Below, piece by piece: positions 1-11,458 of a stretch of DNA of 64,000 bases. This DNA is from Crossaster papposus. Its lineage: Eukaryota; Echinodermata; Asteroidea; Velatida; Solasteridae. The position numbers and the translations under genes were made by a program. Each line of letters begins with the position of its first letter. The first letter of the stretch is position 1. A model generated the notes under the pieces. That model worked only from the letters and a program-made list of their open reading frames with translations, was not told the DNA's origin and did no database searches. The stretch lies in assembly GCA_037893245.1 (NCBI GenBank), contig JBAIAA010000025.1:868001-932000 (forward strand), written 5' to 3'.

Positions 1-3000
1 ACTGGCTGACCACCCTGCCTTCTGTCATGTGTAGCACTCTTCAGAGAGGTAGGAACATCATAGCGATCAAAGACCAGGTGGACCTCATCGGCATCACTGT
101 ATCTCTCTAAGATACGGGTCGTGAACTGATCAGCCAGCTGGCTACAGTATGTGATGTTGTCAGGCTTTTGTAGTGACTGGACATCTGCCATGGCATCGAC
201 AACAGCCACTTTCATCGCTGCAGGTATGTTTCCTGGTTCTGTGCCGTTGTCAGGAAGTCGACTTTCCGCATCAGTGTCACTTCTTGGCAGCTTCTCAAGG
301 ATGGCCATCAGACTGCTCTTAGGGTGGCAATGCAGCATTGTACCATCATCCGCAAACAGTGACCTTGGTACTACTGACAACTCGTGTCTGCCGACCGTTT
401 CCTCCAGGTTTATGCTGGGTCTGGACTTCGACACCAACAACATGCGGGTGAACAGTTTGCGATCTTCTTTGAGCTCCACAACCTTGTCTCCAGTATTGAC
501 TTTCACTCGTTTCCCAGTTGTTTTCCAGGTCTGAAGCTTCCTCTTCTTCATTGTTTCCCATACATTGACCTTTGCTGAACTGATTCGGTTGGTGACAAAT
601 TTCTCAAACAACTGCTTGCCAATGGTGCTTTCAGCGCACAGATCACTCTTGACCTTCTCAGGCATGACTGCCTTCGTCACCAGGTTGAACAGGTCACAGC
701 TTTCTTCTACAAATGGGTTTGTGAATCTTTCAATAGTAGTCGTGAGCGATTCAATGTTCTTCTCTTGCCTAGTAACCACTCTAGCTGAGAGGGCATGATG
801 ACGCGTCTGAGCAGGCGATGCAAATCCAGCGATCTCACAGGCTTCGTCGGCAAGTCTGGCCAGTTCTGGTAAGATCAAGAAGAACTTGGAGCGAGCGTAG
901 GCATTCTGGGTTATACCCACAAGTCCCCCTTCATGGAGCGGTTAATGTGTTCAAGTGCATGGTCTGCCCCTACAGCACAGAATGCCACACACCTATTCTT
1001 GTTCACTACCCAGTTTCCCTTCATAAACTCCTGATAGATATCTAAGTCTGACTGTCTCAGGAGTTCCATGTCAGCCAGGTACAGTGGCATCAAACGTGCA
1101 TAGTTCTGCTTGTCCAGGGCGAAGAAGTGCTTTGTGAAGTTTTCCACTGACTGGATATGTAGGTTCCAGTTACCGGTTCTGACAGACCTAATGAACGTAA
1201 GCATCTCCATGATCATCTGCATGTATTGGCGCATCACCAGTAGCAGGGGCTTCTTTCCATTTGCAACATGAAACTGAGCCATCTTCTCTATCACCTTGCA
1301 TGACTGGATTGCCTGTACTAAGGCAGAGTGCGCTTCATGTATGTCTTCACAGCTGCCATCTATACATGACTGAGCAAGAGCTTCTGCTGCTTCTGTGTGT
1401 ACTCTCTGCAAATCTGGGTGGTCCTGAAGGAACGCAATCTGGTACAGATGGAACAGTGACTGTAGAGTGACCACGTGTGCTTCTATTGCTCTCCTTACAT
1501 GTTTTCCCTCAAGGATCTGCCTCACTGTCGTTGGTCCGTACAAATCTGCCTCCATCCAGCAGAAGTCGATCCCGCTGTTCTCGATGTAGACGCTAATGCA
1601 GCGGAGCTGTGCCATCACGATGTGAAGTTCCCCAGGCCGCAGTACTAAGTGGTCCATGTCCACTAAGCGTGCCATCTGCAGCTGCTTTGCTGGCTTGTAT
1701 AGGCCCAAATCAAGGGAGATCACAATTTTGCGATCCGGACCCATGACTTTAGCGCTGATCCCTTGGGCTTGCATGAGCACTGTGAGTAGTGTGGACGATT
1801 CATGTGCAGGTGCAGCAATAAGTGGCGGTGTACCTACTCGTGTGGTTGGTAGTACCTCACTGGCAGCCATTGAATGGTATGCAGACCATGTCGGGATACC
1901 GGTATTTCCTTGTGTGGCAGTTTCGTGTTTGTCTGGTAGTAGGACTGCTTCTTCTCTGACCGCCCGCTGGTGAGACCTAAATAGGGTTCGACCCATCAGC
2001 CAGGCAACATCTGGAACGGAACCATCTGAAGGTTGTGGAGGGTCCTTTTTGAGGCTGAACGAGGCATAGACAGGGCTCTGTGGTTTGCTAGGTGGCTTTG
2101 GACAGTCAAGCAGCTTGGTAGTTGCACAGCTCATTAGATCCTTCGGGGTGTCTTTCAAAGCTGGCTGGGGGAGTTCTAGTCTAGGTGTCTCATCGTCATG
2201 TTGGCATCTTTGGTAAATTGCCATTGCTGTCCCATGCAGGGTGCGCTTTCCATCGGGAGTGCCTTCTGCAAAGTCAACGTTGTCTACTGCGAAATATATG
2301 TGTCTTCCCTGTACAAAATCTGGGGGTATGTAGACACCATCGTTGGCCTTTATTCTCTGTAGGACAGAAGTCACAATTTGCCCTTCCAACCGCAGGAGTC
2401 GTGTATATCCAACTGACATGCCAAACCCATTCAGGATGTTGACGATTTTCTTGCTTCGAATGGCCTGGCGGATGGCCACTCCAACTGCAAGCTGCTGTGG
2501 CATTTCACGCATCATCCTGAGGGACTGTGACTTCTTGTTGCTGACTTGGTACCTGGACAGGAACATGTTCACTGTGTTTTGGGCTAGACTGAGGGCATGC
2601 TTGTTCACCTGCGATGACTTTGTATCTGTGGAGAGGGTGGTGTGTGGCCCTTGTATCACCCACCAAAAAAAAGCAGTACAGCTCTTTGGGTACATGTTTG
2701 CTTGTCACGTCTGTGAAAGAGCCTGCAAACGTCCATATCTCGGCTTTGTTGATGGCTTTTCTGAGAATGGCAGCTGCACTGTACATGGTCTTCATGTCCT
2801 CCTCACTGTTTGCAATGGTCTCCTCCATCAACTGGACTGCAGCATCTCTTGTTCTCTTTAGAGTTACACGTTCAGCTTCAGTCACAGGCTTGGGTTTATG
2901 AAACTCTACATCAGGTATTTCAGTTTATATTAGCTGTTTCAGCTTTTTGCGATTACACTTGGCATGCTTGGGATTTACCACGTTGTTGGCTGAAAGGATG

Positions 3001-3754
3001 TCCTCATACACTTCTTGGAGTACAGCGATACTAACCAACTTTTCATCCAGAAGTTTTTCTTCAACCAGGCTCAGGAACTCGATCTGAGCACCCAGTACAT
3101 CAGCTGTACTTGAGTAAGGTGGCTTCTTTCGTCTGAATTGCACATTAGTCACATGTGTTTCCCAGCACCTCTTGTGATATCTGATGTCAATAGCGTGGGC
3201 ATCCTCCGGATTGATGGATGTGGATAGTTTAACTTTCAATGTGCCATTTTTGCTCTCTTCCACAGCTTGTCTCAGCATTTTACCAGCATTGGTTGTGGCG
3301 ACCTTGTGGAGTGGGTTTCTATGTGATCCCACGCAATCACAAAAGAAACACATCTCCTTGTCGTAGGGAGTTGATTGAGACCGGGTGAAGGTCCCACCAC
3401 CATAACTGTCCACTGGTTGAGGCTTTGGGATCACTGACACCCATGGCTGACAGTTGTTTCTGATAACGTTACTTGGCTCGCTTACACATTGTGGCATTGA
3501 CAGTTTCTTGGTAGCACTTTCTGTGCCATGTGGCATGCTTCAGTTTAAGAGTCTCGTGCGTCACATCGCCTAGGCGCCTGTTGATTTCTGTTACCATCAC
3601 CGTACCCAGCACGTTCTCTGATATACTTTAGTACATTTTCATGGGAACTTGGGGTCACCGTCAATTCTTGGTCTGTTTTTGTTTGGCAGATGATGCAACG
3701 TTGGTAGTTTGTGTCATACCTTGCCCTCTTCGCGGCAGCTGAGGCTGTCTCCAT
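1..3754 (-). pseudogene. Broken cysteine-rich transposon-like protein, 3' end beyond the window
   Basis: The reading runs leftward from an ATG at 3754 and is still open at base 1, over 1,200 codons in all. Blocks in order: a CxxC start (CIICQ, ~3700), a WHRKCY motif (~3520), a CFFCD...H...YHxRCW cysteine/histidine block (~3360-3160), a long helical part, a block with AVDNVDF and DGKRTLHG (~2270), a second conserved block with GELHIVMAQLRCI and ADLYGPTTV (~1620-1530), and a C-terminal part continuing through 910-1. I recognise this as a protein type repeated in many invertebrate and fish genomes, but I know no assigned function; the DNVD block could be part of a nuclease fold, which is a guess. 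It is broken by frameshifts near 3545, 2680 (an A-run) and 920, and by an in-frame TAA at 2925-2927. Plus-strand open frames here are antisense shadows. Confidence 0.6.
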
Positions 3755-3759
3755 TTTAC

Positions 3760-5984
3760 AGGCCGTTGTTACAGTACACCACTAGGAGTAAACAGTATCT
3801 AATGCAGCCCACCACCACGCACATATGTATAGTCTAGTCTATTTTATTCTACTAGTCAACAGCCTGCACCACAGTAAGAGTCTTCCATGAGCACCCACCT
3901 GCAACATACAATAAGGGGTAGAGGGATTATAATGACAATGTTAAGAGCAATAATCAGCCACCATTGATTCTGTTAGATTATGATTAGTATACTGGAACTG
4001 AATAAAGCTGAATCTGGATAAAACATAAACAGAAGTGAACAAACAAATACATGTTAGGTTGCAGTGTAGCTAGTTGCGCCAAGTTCTTTTTACGGGAAGC
4101 ACTATGCCGGTGTGACAGAGATAAGTGTCAAGGGAAAATTAAATCGAGGGATATACCGGTCCAAATCACCCTGTAAATGTGTGTTCTGTGTGTTTGCACG
4201 TCTAAACATTGTCGTGCAATGTTCCTTGGCCTTGGCATATTAGTTCATTTTAGTCAAACACTCAACGTGAAACGTTTGCGTTGTATGAGTGACGTCAGTG
4301 TGACGTCATGAATGAGTTAGTGTGTAGTGTAAATGAATTACTGTTCTTTTGATTGTCCATAATGCATGGATGTATGTCTATATGCACTTGTTTCCTTTTG
4401 CGATCGAGGATCGAAACACAAAAGAAAACAAAGGGAACAAAAGATCCTCGAAGGAAGGTTTCTTTGTCCTCGATCGCTCCGGTAAGCGCTAAGCAATGGG
4501 GTTAGGTTTCAGTAAAGGAATAAAGCAAAACACAATAGGGGATCCTCGGTCGTAATGGCAATTCACGAACTATAGTATGTGTTTGAGTGTGTATGGGTGT
4601 CCAGCTAGGGATAATCCAGTGACGCTATTCGGACAGTATAACATCGTATTTGTATGTTGTTTTTCGAGCCTTCATACAGACAGAGACACACATTCCTGTC
4701 ACATCGGCCTGCCACAGATTTCAGAATGTTTTGTATTGTTCTTTGGGATGCCCTTGAGACATTGGGATGGGGGGTGGCTTGCTTTCATACAAAAAATCCC
4801 ACGGGACCTTTTTGCTGTGGAAATGCTCCTGGACTATAACCTCCGTTTTGCTAAGAATCCAACTTCAACACGTTACCCTGATTCAGTTCTTCCAGGGTGC
4901 TTGTATTTACATCGACCCAAAATGTCAGCCGGTAAATATCAAGACCTGATGAACCTGTGCACAGGGTCTTTCCCGCTGATTGCTCAACAAGACCTATAAA
5001 AACCTGCCCCATGAATAATCAGCATGCCAATACTGTAAAACAGTGTTATAAGCTTAACAAACCACTTCCTTTTGAGAGTTCTGTAAAATTGTAAAATAAT
5101 CCAATAACATTCGTTTAATTAAATAGTGTTTATGTAAGATTATAACTGCAATGAACAAGGTGTTTATGAGTAGAGTATACAATTATAGTGTATAATTTGG
5201 ACTGTATGACTGTCATGATAAACCAGGCGCAATTGTGAAACCTGGTAATAAATGAAAATCATAAATGAAAGTGATTTTGTTTCTCTAAAATAAATGCAAT
5301 TAAGTTTGTTTACTGCTATGTTCCAATTTTATTAGCACTTGTTGTGGTTGTACTGTTACTATGAACTACATGTATACCAGGAATAATAAAGTTGTAACGT
5401 TTAAAACCGAGGATAATAAAAAAAGTGGAGCTGGAAATTACTTATTTGTAGTCGATGTTGTGATGTATGTGGCATGTTGTTTGCTCTGGCAAGGGAATCC
5501 TGTTTGGGCAATACAAATGTTATTTGGGAAAACAATTCTATGCAATACTTTAGACGAAGGGAGGTTTGCAAAAAAAAATCAGCACACAGAAAACAAGGGG
5601 CCAACTGCCACAGCGTCAGTTCGTAAGACATTGCATCGTTCTATAATACGTGTCCACACCGTCATTATACAATTTACGAAGTGACTAAATAGGTTCGTGC
5701 GACAGTTCGTAAAACCCTCACAAATTGCATCATACATAAACGCGTAGTGAAAACATGTTTTTACGAACTGAACAACTTATTTATATTTAATTATCGTAAC
5801 TAGAATTACAAATGAATCAAACATAATAGGTGCATTATTCAAAGCACATTCTGTGCAAGTGACACGTCAAATTTTACACGAAATTGTGAACGTTACTCTG
5901 TAGAATTTATCATCTGAAAACTCTCTAACCATTGCGACCGATTTTTTCGAAATCTACTTTTGATCCTAAATGCTTGTTTTGCCG
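3760..5984. other. Non-coding stretch, no gene recognised
   Basis: AT-rich DNA with several open frames of up to 140 codons that show no family resemblance, no codon bias I can see and no splice context. A short inverted repeat (GCGATCGAGGA at 4400-4410 and its complement at 4467-4477) sits among scattered GATCCTCG-like words and may be a worn foldback element. Confidence 0.5.
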
Positions 5985-6172
5985 GATCGTAAAAACGCCG
6001 ACGAATTGATGGGCTAGCTTGAGAAAAAGCAATTAGTCAAAGCAAAAGGTTATTTACACATTTGTAAGCAATTGCTTTTGCTTCAGCTTCTGCTTGATGA
6101 ACTTTTGCTTTTGCTCGGTGCCTGTGCGTATAAGCAATTGCTAGTTATTTTATGAATTCGGCCCAATGAGAC
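5985..6172. mobile_element. Degenerate Harbinger-related MITE
   Basis: Contains several AAGCAATTGCTT-like words and ends in TTATGAATTCGGCCCA, a diverged form of the GGGCCGTATGCATAA terminus of the complete Harbinger element at 7295-9152. The left end is not clear, so the start is approximate. Confidence 0.45.
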
Positions 6173-6430
6173 ATCCTTCGCAATTCAGCGTCACAGCTGT
6201 CAATAACGATGATTATTATAAACCTTTAGCTGGTTTATTTTGTTTGTGTTTTCTGTTTGTCTTTCCCGTGGTTTCAAAAATGTAGTTTATAATTGGCCAA
6301 ATGAGAAAATGACAGTATCATTGGACCAAACTGTTATATATCCCCAAACTGTGAAAACTGCTTCAGTTTCTCTGCAGAAACATTCATTCAGCTATAGATG
6401 AAACAGGAGCGGATCCAGGAATTTTTGCAG

Positions 6431-6459
6431 GGTGGGGGGGGGGGGGGGGGGGGGGGGGT
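6431..6459. repeat. Poly-G tract
   Basis: A run of about 29 bases that is G except for one T near its start. A similar run is at 19325-19348. Such tracts are prone to assembly error. Confidence 0.9.
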
Positions 6460-6689
6460 GTCAGGCCCGTCTTATTTTATTTTATGTTAGATTGTTGACA
6501 TCTCATTACTGATACGTTCGAGCAAGTCTCCCATTCCTAACGCTCACCATATACATATAACTAACCCGTGCAAAATATTATCTTCTTTATTATTACTATT
6601 ACAAATTTAAAAAAATTGTGGTCAGGAGAGGGGTGGGGGGTTAGAAAAATGTCTCCATGATACCACAATGTAGGCTATATATGTTCATA

Positions 6690-6860
6690 GTGTGAACACC
6701 CAGCCCACTGTGAGGACATTAATGAACACACAGTGAAACTTCCACACTGTGAACACACAGTGAAACTTCCACACTGTGAACACACAGTGAAACTATAGCA
6801 CTGTGAACACATAGTAAAACTTCCACACTGTGAACACACAGTGAAACTTCCACACTGTCA
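6690..6860. repeat. 27-bp minisatellite (CACTGTGAACACACAGTGAA family)
   Basis: Tandem units with a 27-bp period (GAACACA at 6724, 6751 and 6778), themselves built around the imperfect palindrome CACTGTG..CACAGTG. Related units continue at 7080-7290, 9155-9195 and 9450-9500, so the foldback element at 6900-7077 and the Harbinger element at 7295-9152 were inserted into one array. Confidence 0.8.
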
Positions 6861-6899
6861 ACTCACCGTGATTTTTTCACAGCGTTCGTCAATATACCC

Positions 6900-7077
6900 A
6901 GCACGATATGTGGCAGAGGGGTAACCCCCTCTTATCCCTATACTGTATACACACTCAACACTATTGTAACCTAACCAATCCCCCCCATGAAACCTAAAAG
7001 GAATTCCTGAGATTCCGGGAACACAATGGTCAACACAAAAGAGGGGGGGTGGGGGTTTCTCTGCCACATATCGTGCT
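6900..7077. mobile_element. Foldback MITE of about 178 bp
   Basis: Bounded by a 19-bp inverted repeat, AGCACGATATGTGGCAGAG at 6900 and its complement ending at 7077. It has no coding capacity. Flanking DNA on both sides belongs to the minisatellite, which supports an insertion. I could not fix the target duplication. Confidence 0.55.
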
Positions 7078-7294
7078 TCATATGTTCGTCAACACTGTGA
7101 ACACCCTATGGAAACACTGTGATTCGTTCACACTGTGAGTTGTCCCTGTGTGAACACACGGTGGTAATTTTACAGCGTTGGTCCACGTAGAGAACACACT
7201 ATGAACACCCTATAGAAACACTGTGATTCGTTCACACTGTGATTTGCCACTGTGTGAACACGCTGTGATAATTTCACAATGTGGTCCACATATT

Positions 7295-9152
7295 GGGCCG
7301 TATGCATAAAAAGTAGCAATTGCTTGTGCTAGCCTTTTACTTGAATCCGTATGCATAAACATAAGCAATTGGTTGCAAGCAAATGCTTTTGCTAGCAAGC
7401 ACAAGCAATTGCTTAAAGATCAAGCAATTGCTTAAAAACGTATGCATAAAACGATTGCTTACGTTTTTTCAAGCTCCGTCATAGCAGCTTGAGCTCTTGC
7501 TTAATCGGGACGTTCGCGGTTAGGCATCATGTTTATGCTCGTTAGAGAAAGACCAAAGTTGTACAGGAGTAGAATAAATCGAGAAGAAATTGCTCCCGAG
7601 ACCTATCGGAAACTATTCCGTTTCGACAAGAAGAACGTTGAGTGGTTAGCACACAGGTTACCTGAACATGATGAAAAACGGGGAGGATGTCTGACAACGG
7701 TGGAGAGCATGGAGGCCACGCTCCACTACTTGGCGGATCCGGGTTACCAAACAACAGTGGGGGAAGTGATGGGGATCAGCCAGAGCACTGTTTCTCGACA
7801 TGTGGCTAAAAACATTGACCTCATCGCAGCGCAGCACCCTACCTGGATCAAGTTTCCCACTTCAAACGCAGACGTGACACATGCAAAGGAACGATGGGCT
7901 GAAAAACTGGGGTTTCCTTTCACTATCGGGGCGATTGACTGCACCCATGTGCGGATTGACAAACCGCGCGGCCAGTTCGGAGATGAGTTCATCAACCGCA
8001 AAAGCTACCCTTCCTTTAACGTCCAGGCAACAGGCGATGAGAACTATATCTTCACTAGTGTTGACGTTGGCTGGCCCGGATCGGTTCACGACTCCCGGGT
8101 TTTTCAAACGTCGGACCTGAGCGATGTCGTTTCAAGAAATGTTCGCGGCTGCCTTCTGGGGGACTCTGGATATGGGATATCACCATACATGATGACGCCC
8201 TTCGCTGATCCAGACACGCCGGTCAAGAGGTCTTTTAACAGGGCTCACACAAGAAACCGTGTCGTCATCGAGCAGGCTTTTGGGCAACTCAAACGGCGAT
8301 TCCCGATCCTCAGGTATGGGGTTCGCCTGAAGCTCGAGAATATCCCCAAGTGCATCGTAGCATGTTTTGTGCTTCACAACGTGTCACGCTTCCTCCATGA
8401 CCCGGACGACGACTTGCGTGGTGATGACGAGGATGAAGAAATCGCTGGCGACAATGGCAACCATGGTGGAGTTGTAGAACAAGGACCTCGGATACTGCGG
8501 CAGCGAGGTCAACAAAAGCGTGATGGAATCGCCAACCATATCCACGAGAGACGCGACCAATGAATAACAGTCGTAAATAAACTGGAACTACTGGCGAAAT
8601 AAAGACAAGAAAACAATTGTTGTTTTTTTCTTCAACTTGCAGATTAACGTTTATTTTTATTTCAACCTGTCTTCGCAGAGTATATTTGCTATGTTTATAG
8701 TAAAATAATAAAATCGCTTACGATTGATAACTACAGATGAACTAAAGAAAAACATTTTTAAACGATAAATAACTAATAGCTACTCTTTCTATATTCTTGT
8801 TCGGCTTTGCTTTCTTGCAAGTTACGCATACGTCTTGGCTTCGTTATTCAGCATGTTCAATGGGCTGCTGGCTCTGCTCGAGACGTCTTATTTTCATTCG
8901 GGTGTACTTGAGCTGGTCGAGGAGAACCAGCCTTTGTTCTCCCATGAATGATGTTCGCACCGGCGTGACGTCGCTATTGTTGAGATCGTAAGCAATTGCT
9001 TGCTGGAGGCAAGCAAAAGGTTTGAGCACAAGCAAAATGTTATGCATACGGATTTAAGCAATTGCTTGAGCTTGATCTTTTGCTTGACAAGCAATTGCTT
9101 GTGCTTGAAGCAATTGCTTGCAAGCAATTGTTACTTTTTATGCATACGGCCC
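7295..9152 (+). mobile_element. Complete PIF/Harbinger DNA transposon
   Basis: Both ends carry the inverted repeat GGGCCGTATGCATAAAAAGT (7295 and, inverted, ending at 9152). The 3-bp direct repeat ATT flanks it (7292-7294 and 9153-9155), as expected for the 3-bp duplications of this superfamily. Inside each end lie many copies of the palindrome AGCAATTGCTT (7313-7460 and 8988-9130), probable transposase-binding repeats. The single clear gene is the transposase at 7529-8563. Harbinger elements usually also encode a Myb/SANT-like partner; only a short minus-strand frame at 8844-9047 with a charged helical end could be its remnant, so this copy may depend on a partner protein supplied elsewhere. 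Confidence 0.88.
7529..8563 (+). CDS. Harbinger transposase (HARBI1-like nuclease), intact
   Basis: 344 codons from ATG to TGA without interruption, normal length for the family. The N-terminal third is a helix-turn-helix-like region (the stretch GISQSTVSRHV at about residues 85-95). The DDE nuclease core (DDE_Tnp_4 type) follows: first Asp in GAIDCTHV (~residue 136), second Asp in LLGDSGYG (~212), Glu in VIEQAFGQLKRRF (~248). The protein ends in an acidic, then basic tail. It would cut and join the element ends in the nucleus, normally together with a Myb-like partner. The terminal repeats lie 234 bp upstream and 589 bp downstream. All three catalytic residues are present, so the gene may be functional. 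An earlier start is not available in this frame. Confidence 0.93.
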   Translation: MFMLVRERPKLYRSRINREEIAPETYRKLFRFDKKNVEWLAHRLPEHDEKRGGCLTTVESMEATLHYLADPGYQTTVGEVMGISQSTVSRHVAKNIDLIAAQHPTWIKFPTSNADVTHAKERWAEKLGFPFTIGAIDCTHVRIDKPRGQFGDEFINRKSYPSFNVQATGDENYIFTSVDVGWPGSVHDSRVFQTSDLSDVVSRNVRGCLLGDSGYGISPYMMTPFADPDTPVKRSFNRAHTRNRVVIEQAFGQLKRRFPILRYGVRLKLENIPKCIVACFVLHNVSRFLHDPDDDLRGDDEDEEIAGDNGNHGGVVEQGPRILRQRGQQKRDGIANHIHERRDQ

Positions 9153-9212
9153 ATTGTGGCACATAGCACAACGCTGTGGCATTTTCACACTGTGAAAAAA
9201 ACACACCTATTA

Positions 9213-9425
9213 TTGTGGTACATTGCGTTATGGGGACCATCCATAGGGTTTGTGTGCTAAGGGAAATCTCTCTCCCTAATTTGTCTTCTCCTACATTTTC
9301 TTTCAATATACCCTAACCCAATTTTACCTTGTTCTACCTTTACTGAAGACCCAACGCGCTATGGGGACTCGAAAATGTCCCCACTACTCGGTCTGGTTTT
9401 TTTTAACAAAAGAGTCTGTCCCCAA
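9213..9425. repeat. Dispersed repeat, copy 1
   Basis: Shares long blocks with 47573-47825, including GCGTTATGGGGAC near one end and CGCGCTATGGGGACTCGAAA near the other. Non-coding, otherwise unidentified interspersed family. Confidence 0.7.
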
Positions 9426-9959
9426 AACTATAGGTGGAGAACATCTGAATATGTGTGTGAACACCCTGTGGACTCGCCGTGATTTTGTCAGTGCTGGTTC
9501 ATGGTCCAACTTTAAGTATATATGATGAAATGCTAAAAATGATAAATTTAATAAATAGACTATAACTCATTAATGTATGTTAATTAGTTTCCGCAACGGA
9601 TTTAAAACCAAAAGGTTATGTTTGCATCAACATCAATTCTCACAAGTGTGTATGTATGTGATTCACTAACACTGCTCGCCTTGTACATCAATGTATGTGG
9701 TGTGTGTGCGTTTGTATTTGCCTGCAATCGGTGACGTATGTCAGAATACACACCTTCAATTCGGGGACGCACCGAAAGCGGGGACGTCCCCGATTGAGAT
9801 TGTCATATATTCGTAGCAATTTCGATCTACTGAGGGCGCTATTACACTCTATTGTAATTGTATTACAGTCGATGATCCACGTTTCGATAGTATTGCGGTT
9901 AATATCGTGTGTGCGGGCCGCGAATGCGGGTGACAAATTGTATATTTCTCATGTGCCTT

Positions 9960-10196
9960 ATTAAGAATTGCTGTCATTAGCCCCCTCTTGTGGCCAATGC
10001 GCGCAAGAATCGACGGTACGCATGCGCACGACATCGGAGTTTTTCGCGCGCCTAGGCCTGGCCTAGTAGGGCGCGCGACGACGGAGCTCCCACAATTTAT
10101 AGAGGAATGTCGAGGAATGTTTAACTTCAGTCTAGACTTTGTGGACAGCCTGCATCTGTTGTTTAGCATCGACATGCATGTACATTTGTACAACAA
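9960..10196 (+). promoter_or_regulatory. CpG-rich promoter-like DNA and possible first exon
   Basis: GC- and CpG-rich stretch in an otherwise AT-rich region. It holds a CCAAT (9994), an NRF-1-like ACGCATGCGCAC (10018-10029) and GCGCGC clusters. A good splice donor, CAACAAG|GTAGGC, lies at 10197. It could be the promoter and non-coding first exon of the small frame at 10422-10614; the exon frame matching that gene contains a stop, so the exon would be leader. Confidence 0.4.
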
Positions 10197-10421
10197 GGTA
10201 GGCCTATATGCGTGATAAATTTATTATAATTGTTGATAAACAGTTTAACATTAACAAAACACGTCCAACTTTTAGTCTTCATTTAGTCTAAATAAGTACG
10301 GTTAGTACTGGCGCCCACGGACGTCGTAGGACTGCATGTCGTTACGTGTTCGTTAACGGTATGCCATAGCACTGGATCAGCTTACGTCTAAATGTTTGCA
10401 CAATCGTGAAAAAATTGCAGA

Positions 10422-10614
10422 TTCACCAACATCTCCAACTAGTCCAAGAATGAGACCAAGCAATATATACACACTTGCTCACATGTTCAACAGTGAGAAG
10501 CTTGATGTTGTACAGGAATATGTGCGAAAATTAATCATTCTAGTATTTGTCGCCTTCATTTGGATTATTATTCTGACTATCGTTATCGGCTACTTATACT
10601 CAAACTTCAAATAA
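10422..10614 (+). CDS. Possible last exon of a small single-pass membrane protein
   Basis: An acceptor-like TTGCAG precedes 10422. From an ATG at 10450 there are 54 codons to TAA: a polar, charged first half, then a strongly hydrophobic segment (IILVFVAFIWIIILTIVIGY, residues ~28-47) and a short polar end. The frame is open further upstream (a Ser/Thr/Pro stretch) but without an ATG. AATAAA overlaps and follows the stop codon. This is the layout of a terminal exon for a micropeptide of the SMIM kind, fed by the CpG-rich exon ending at 10196. No family is recognised, and chance cannot be excluded. Confidence 0.35.
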
Positions 10615-10756
10615 ATAAAACAATCGCTCAGACTTGTGATTGTGACTACAAGCCACAGCTTCAAATTTATTTCAAACACTTTTTCACCGGAATACCAAAA
10701 TCATAGGGCAAACCGGGACGTAAGGCAGTACCTGAGACCACCATGAACAACAATGA

Positions 10757-10880
10757 TAAGTGATACCCATGACCACTATCAAAATAGTGATACCCATAAC
10801 CACTATTCCCAAAACACCCAAAGTAGGGCAGATTTCTGATCACCATAAGACCAGCCTGCCCAGTGATACCCATGATCACT
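10757..10880. repeat. Short imperfect repeats (GTGATACCCATGACCACT)
   Basis: Three to four diverged copies of an AGTGATACCCATRAYCACTA unit. Nothing else is seen from 10890 to 11458, apart from two related 30-bp words (CCGTGTGRAACRTCACGG-like, at ~11118 and ~11213). Confidence 0.5.
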
Positions 10881-11458
10881 CTACAGCAAACATCAAACAG
10901 CCGTGTTTGCCTAACTCATTTAAAAGGACAATACCTTATATATTTTGCACAACAAATAACTCAACACAGCAATACTTTAACATTAGATCCTCAACTTTAG
11001 TTCCTCAACTTTAGTCAAACAATCGACCTTTACAAGGTCATAACTGTTTAAGAAACTTTCTTAAATTGGTAAGATGTAATTAATGGTTCCAACCGCTGGA
11101 ACATGCGGCCGGTATAGTCCGTGTGAAACGTCACGGGCTATAAATTATTATACATACATGTTTACAATTATGTCCAAATTTTTCCACCATTGGTACGTAT
11201 GGAGGGGAATAGGCCGTGTGGCACATCACGGCGCTATATACAACTTTACATTAAGAATTGACATGTAGCAAATTAAACCTTGGAGATACATGTAAGTGCA
11301 ATGACCGAATATACCTGTATAACTTAATTAGCTAATCCCGCAATTATCCAACAACATTGGGTGCTCTATTGCTTATTCTGTAGCAAAACTGCCAATCGCG
11401 AGAAACGCGACCCACGGAAAAAGCAGAGAACACTCAACCCCACGATCGACAGACGACT

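Noticed and set aside
151..1045. Plus-strand genes in the first kilobase
   Set aside because: They are antisense to the conserved minus-strand reading and resemble nothing.
4577..5684. Plus-strand frames of 140 and 107 codons
   Set aside because: No family, no splice or promoter context; length is expected by chance.
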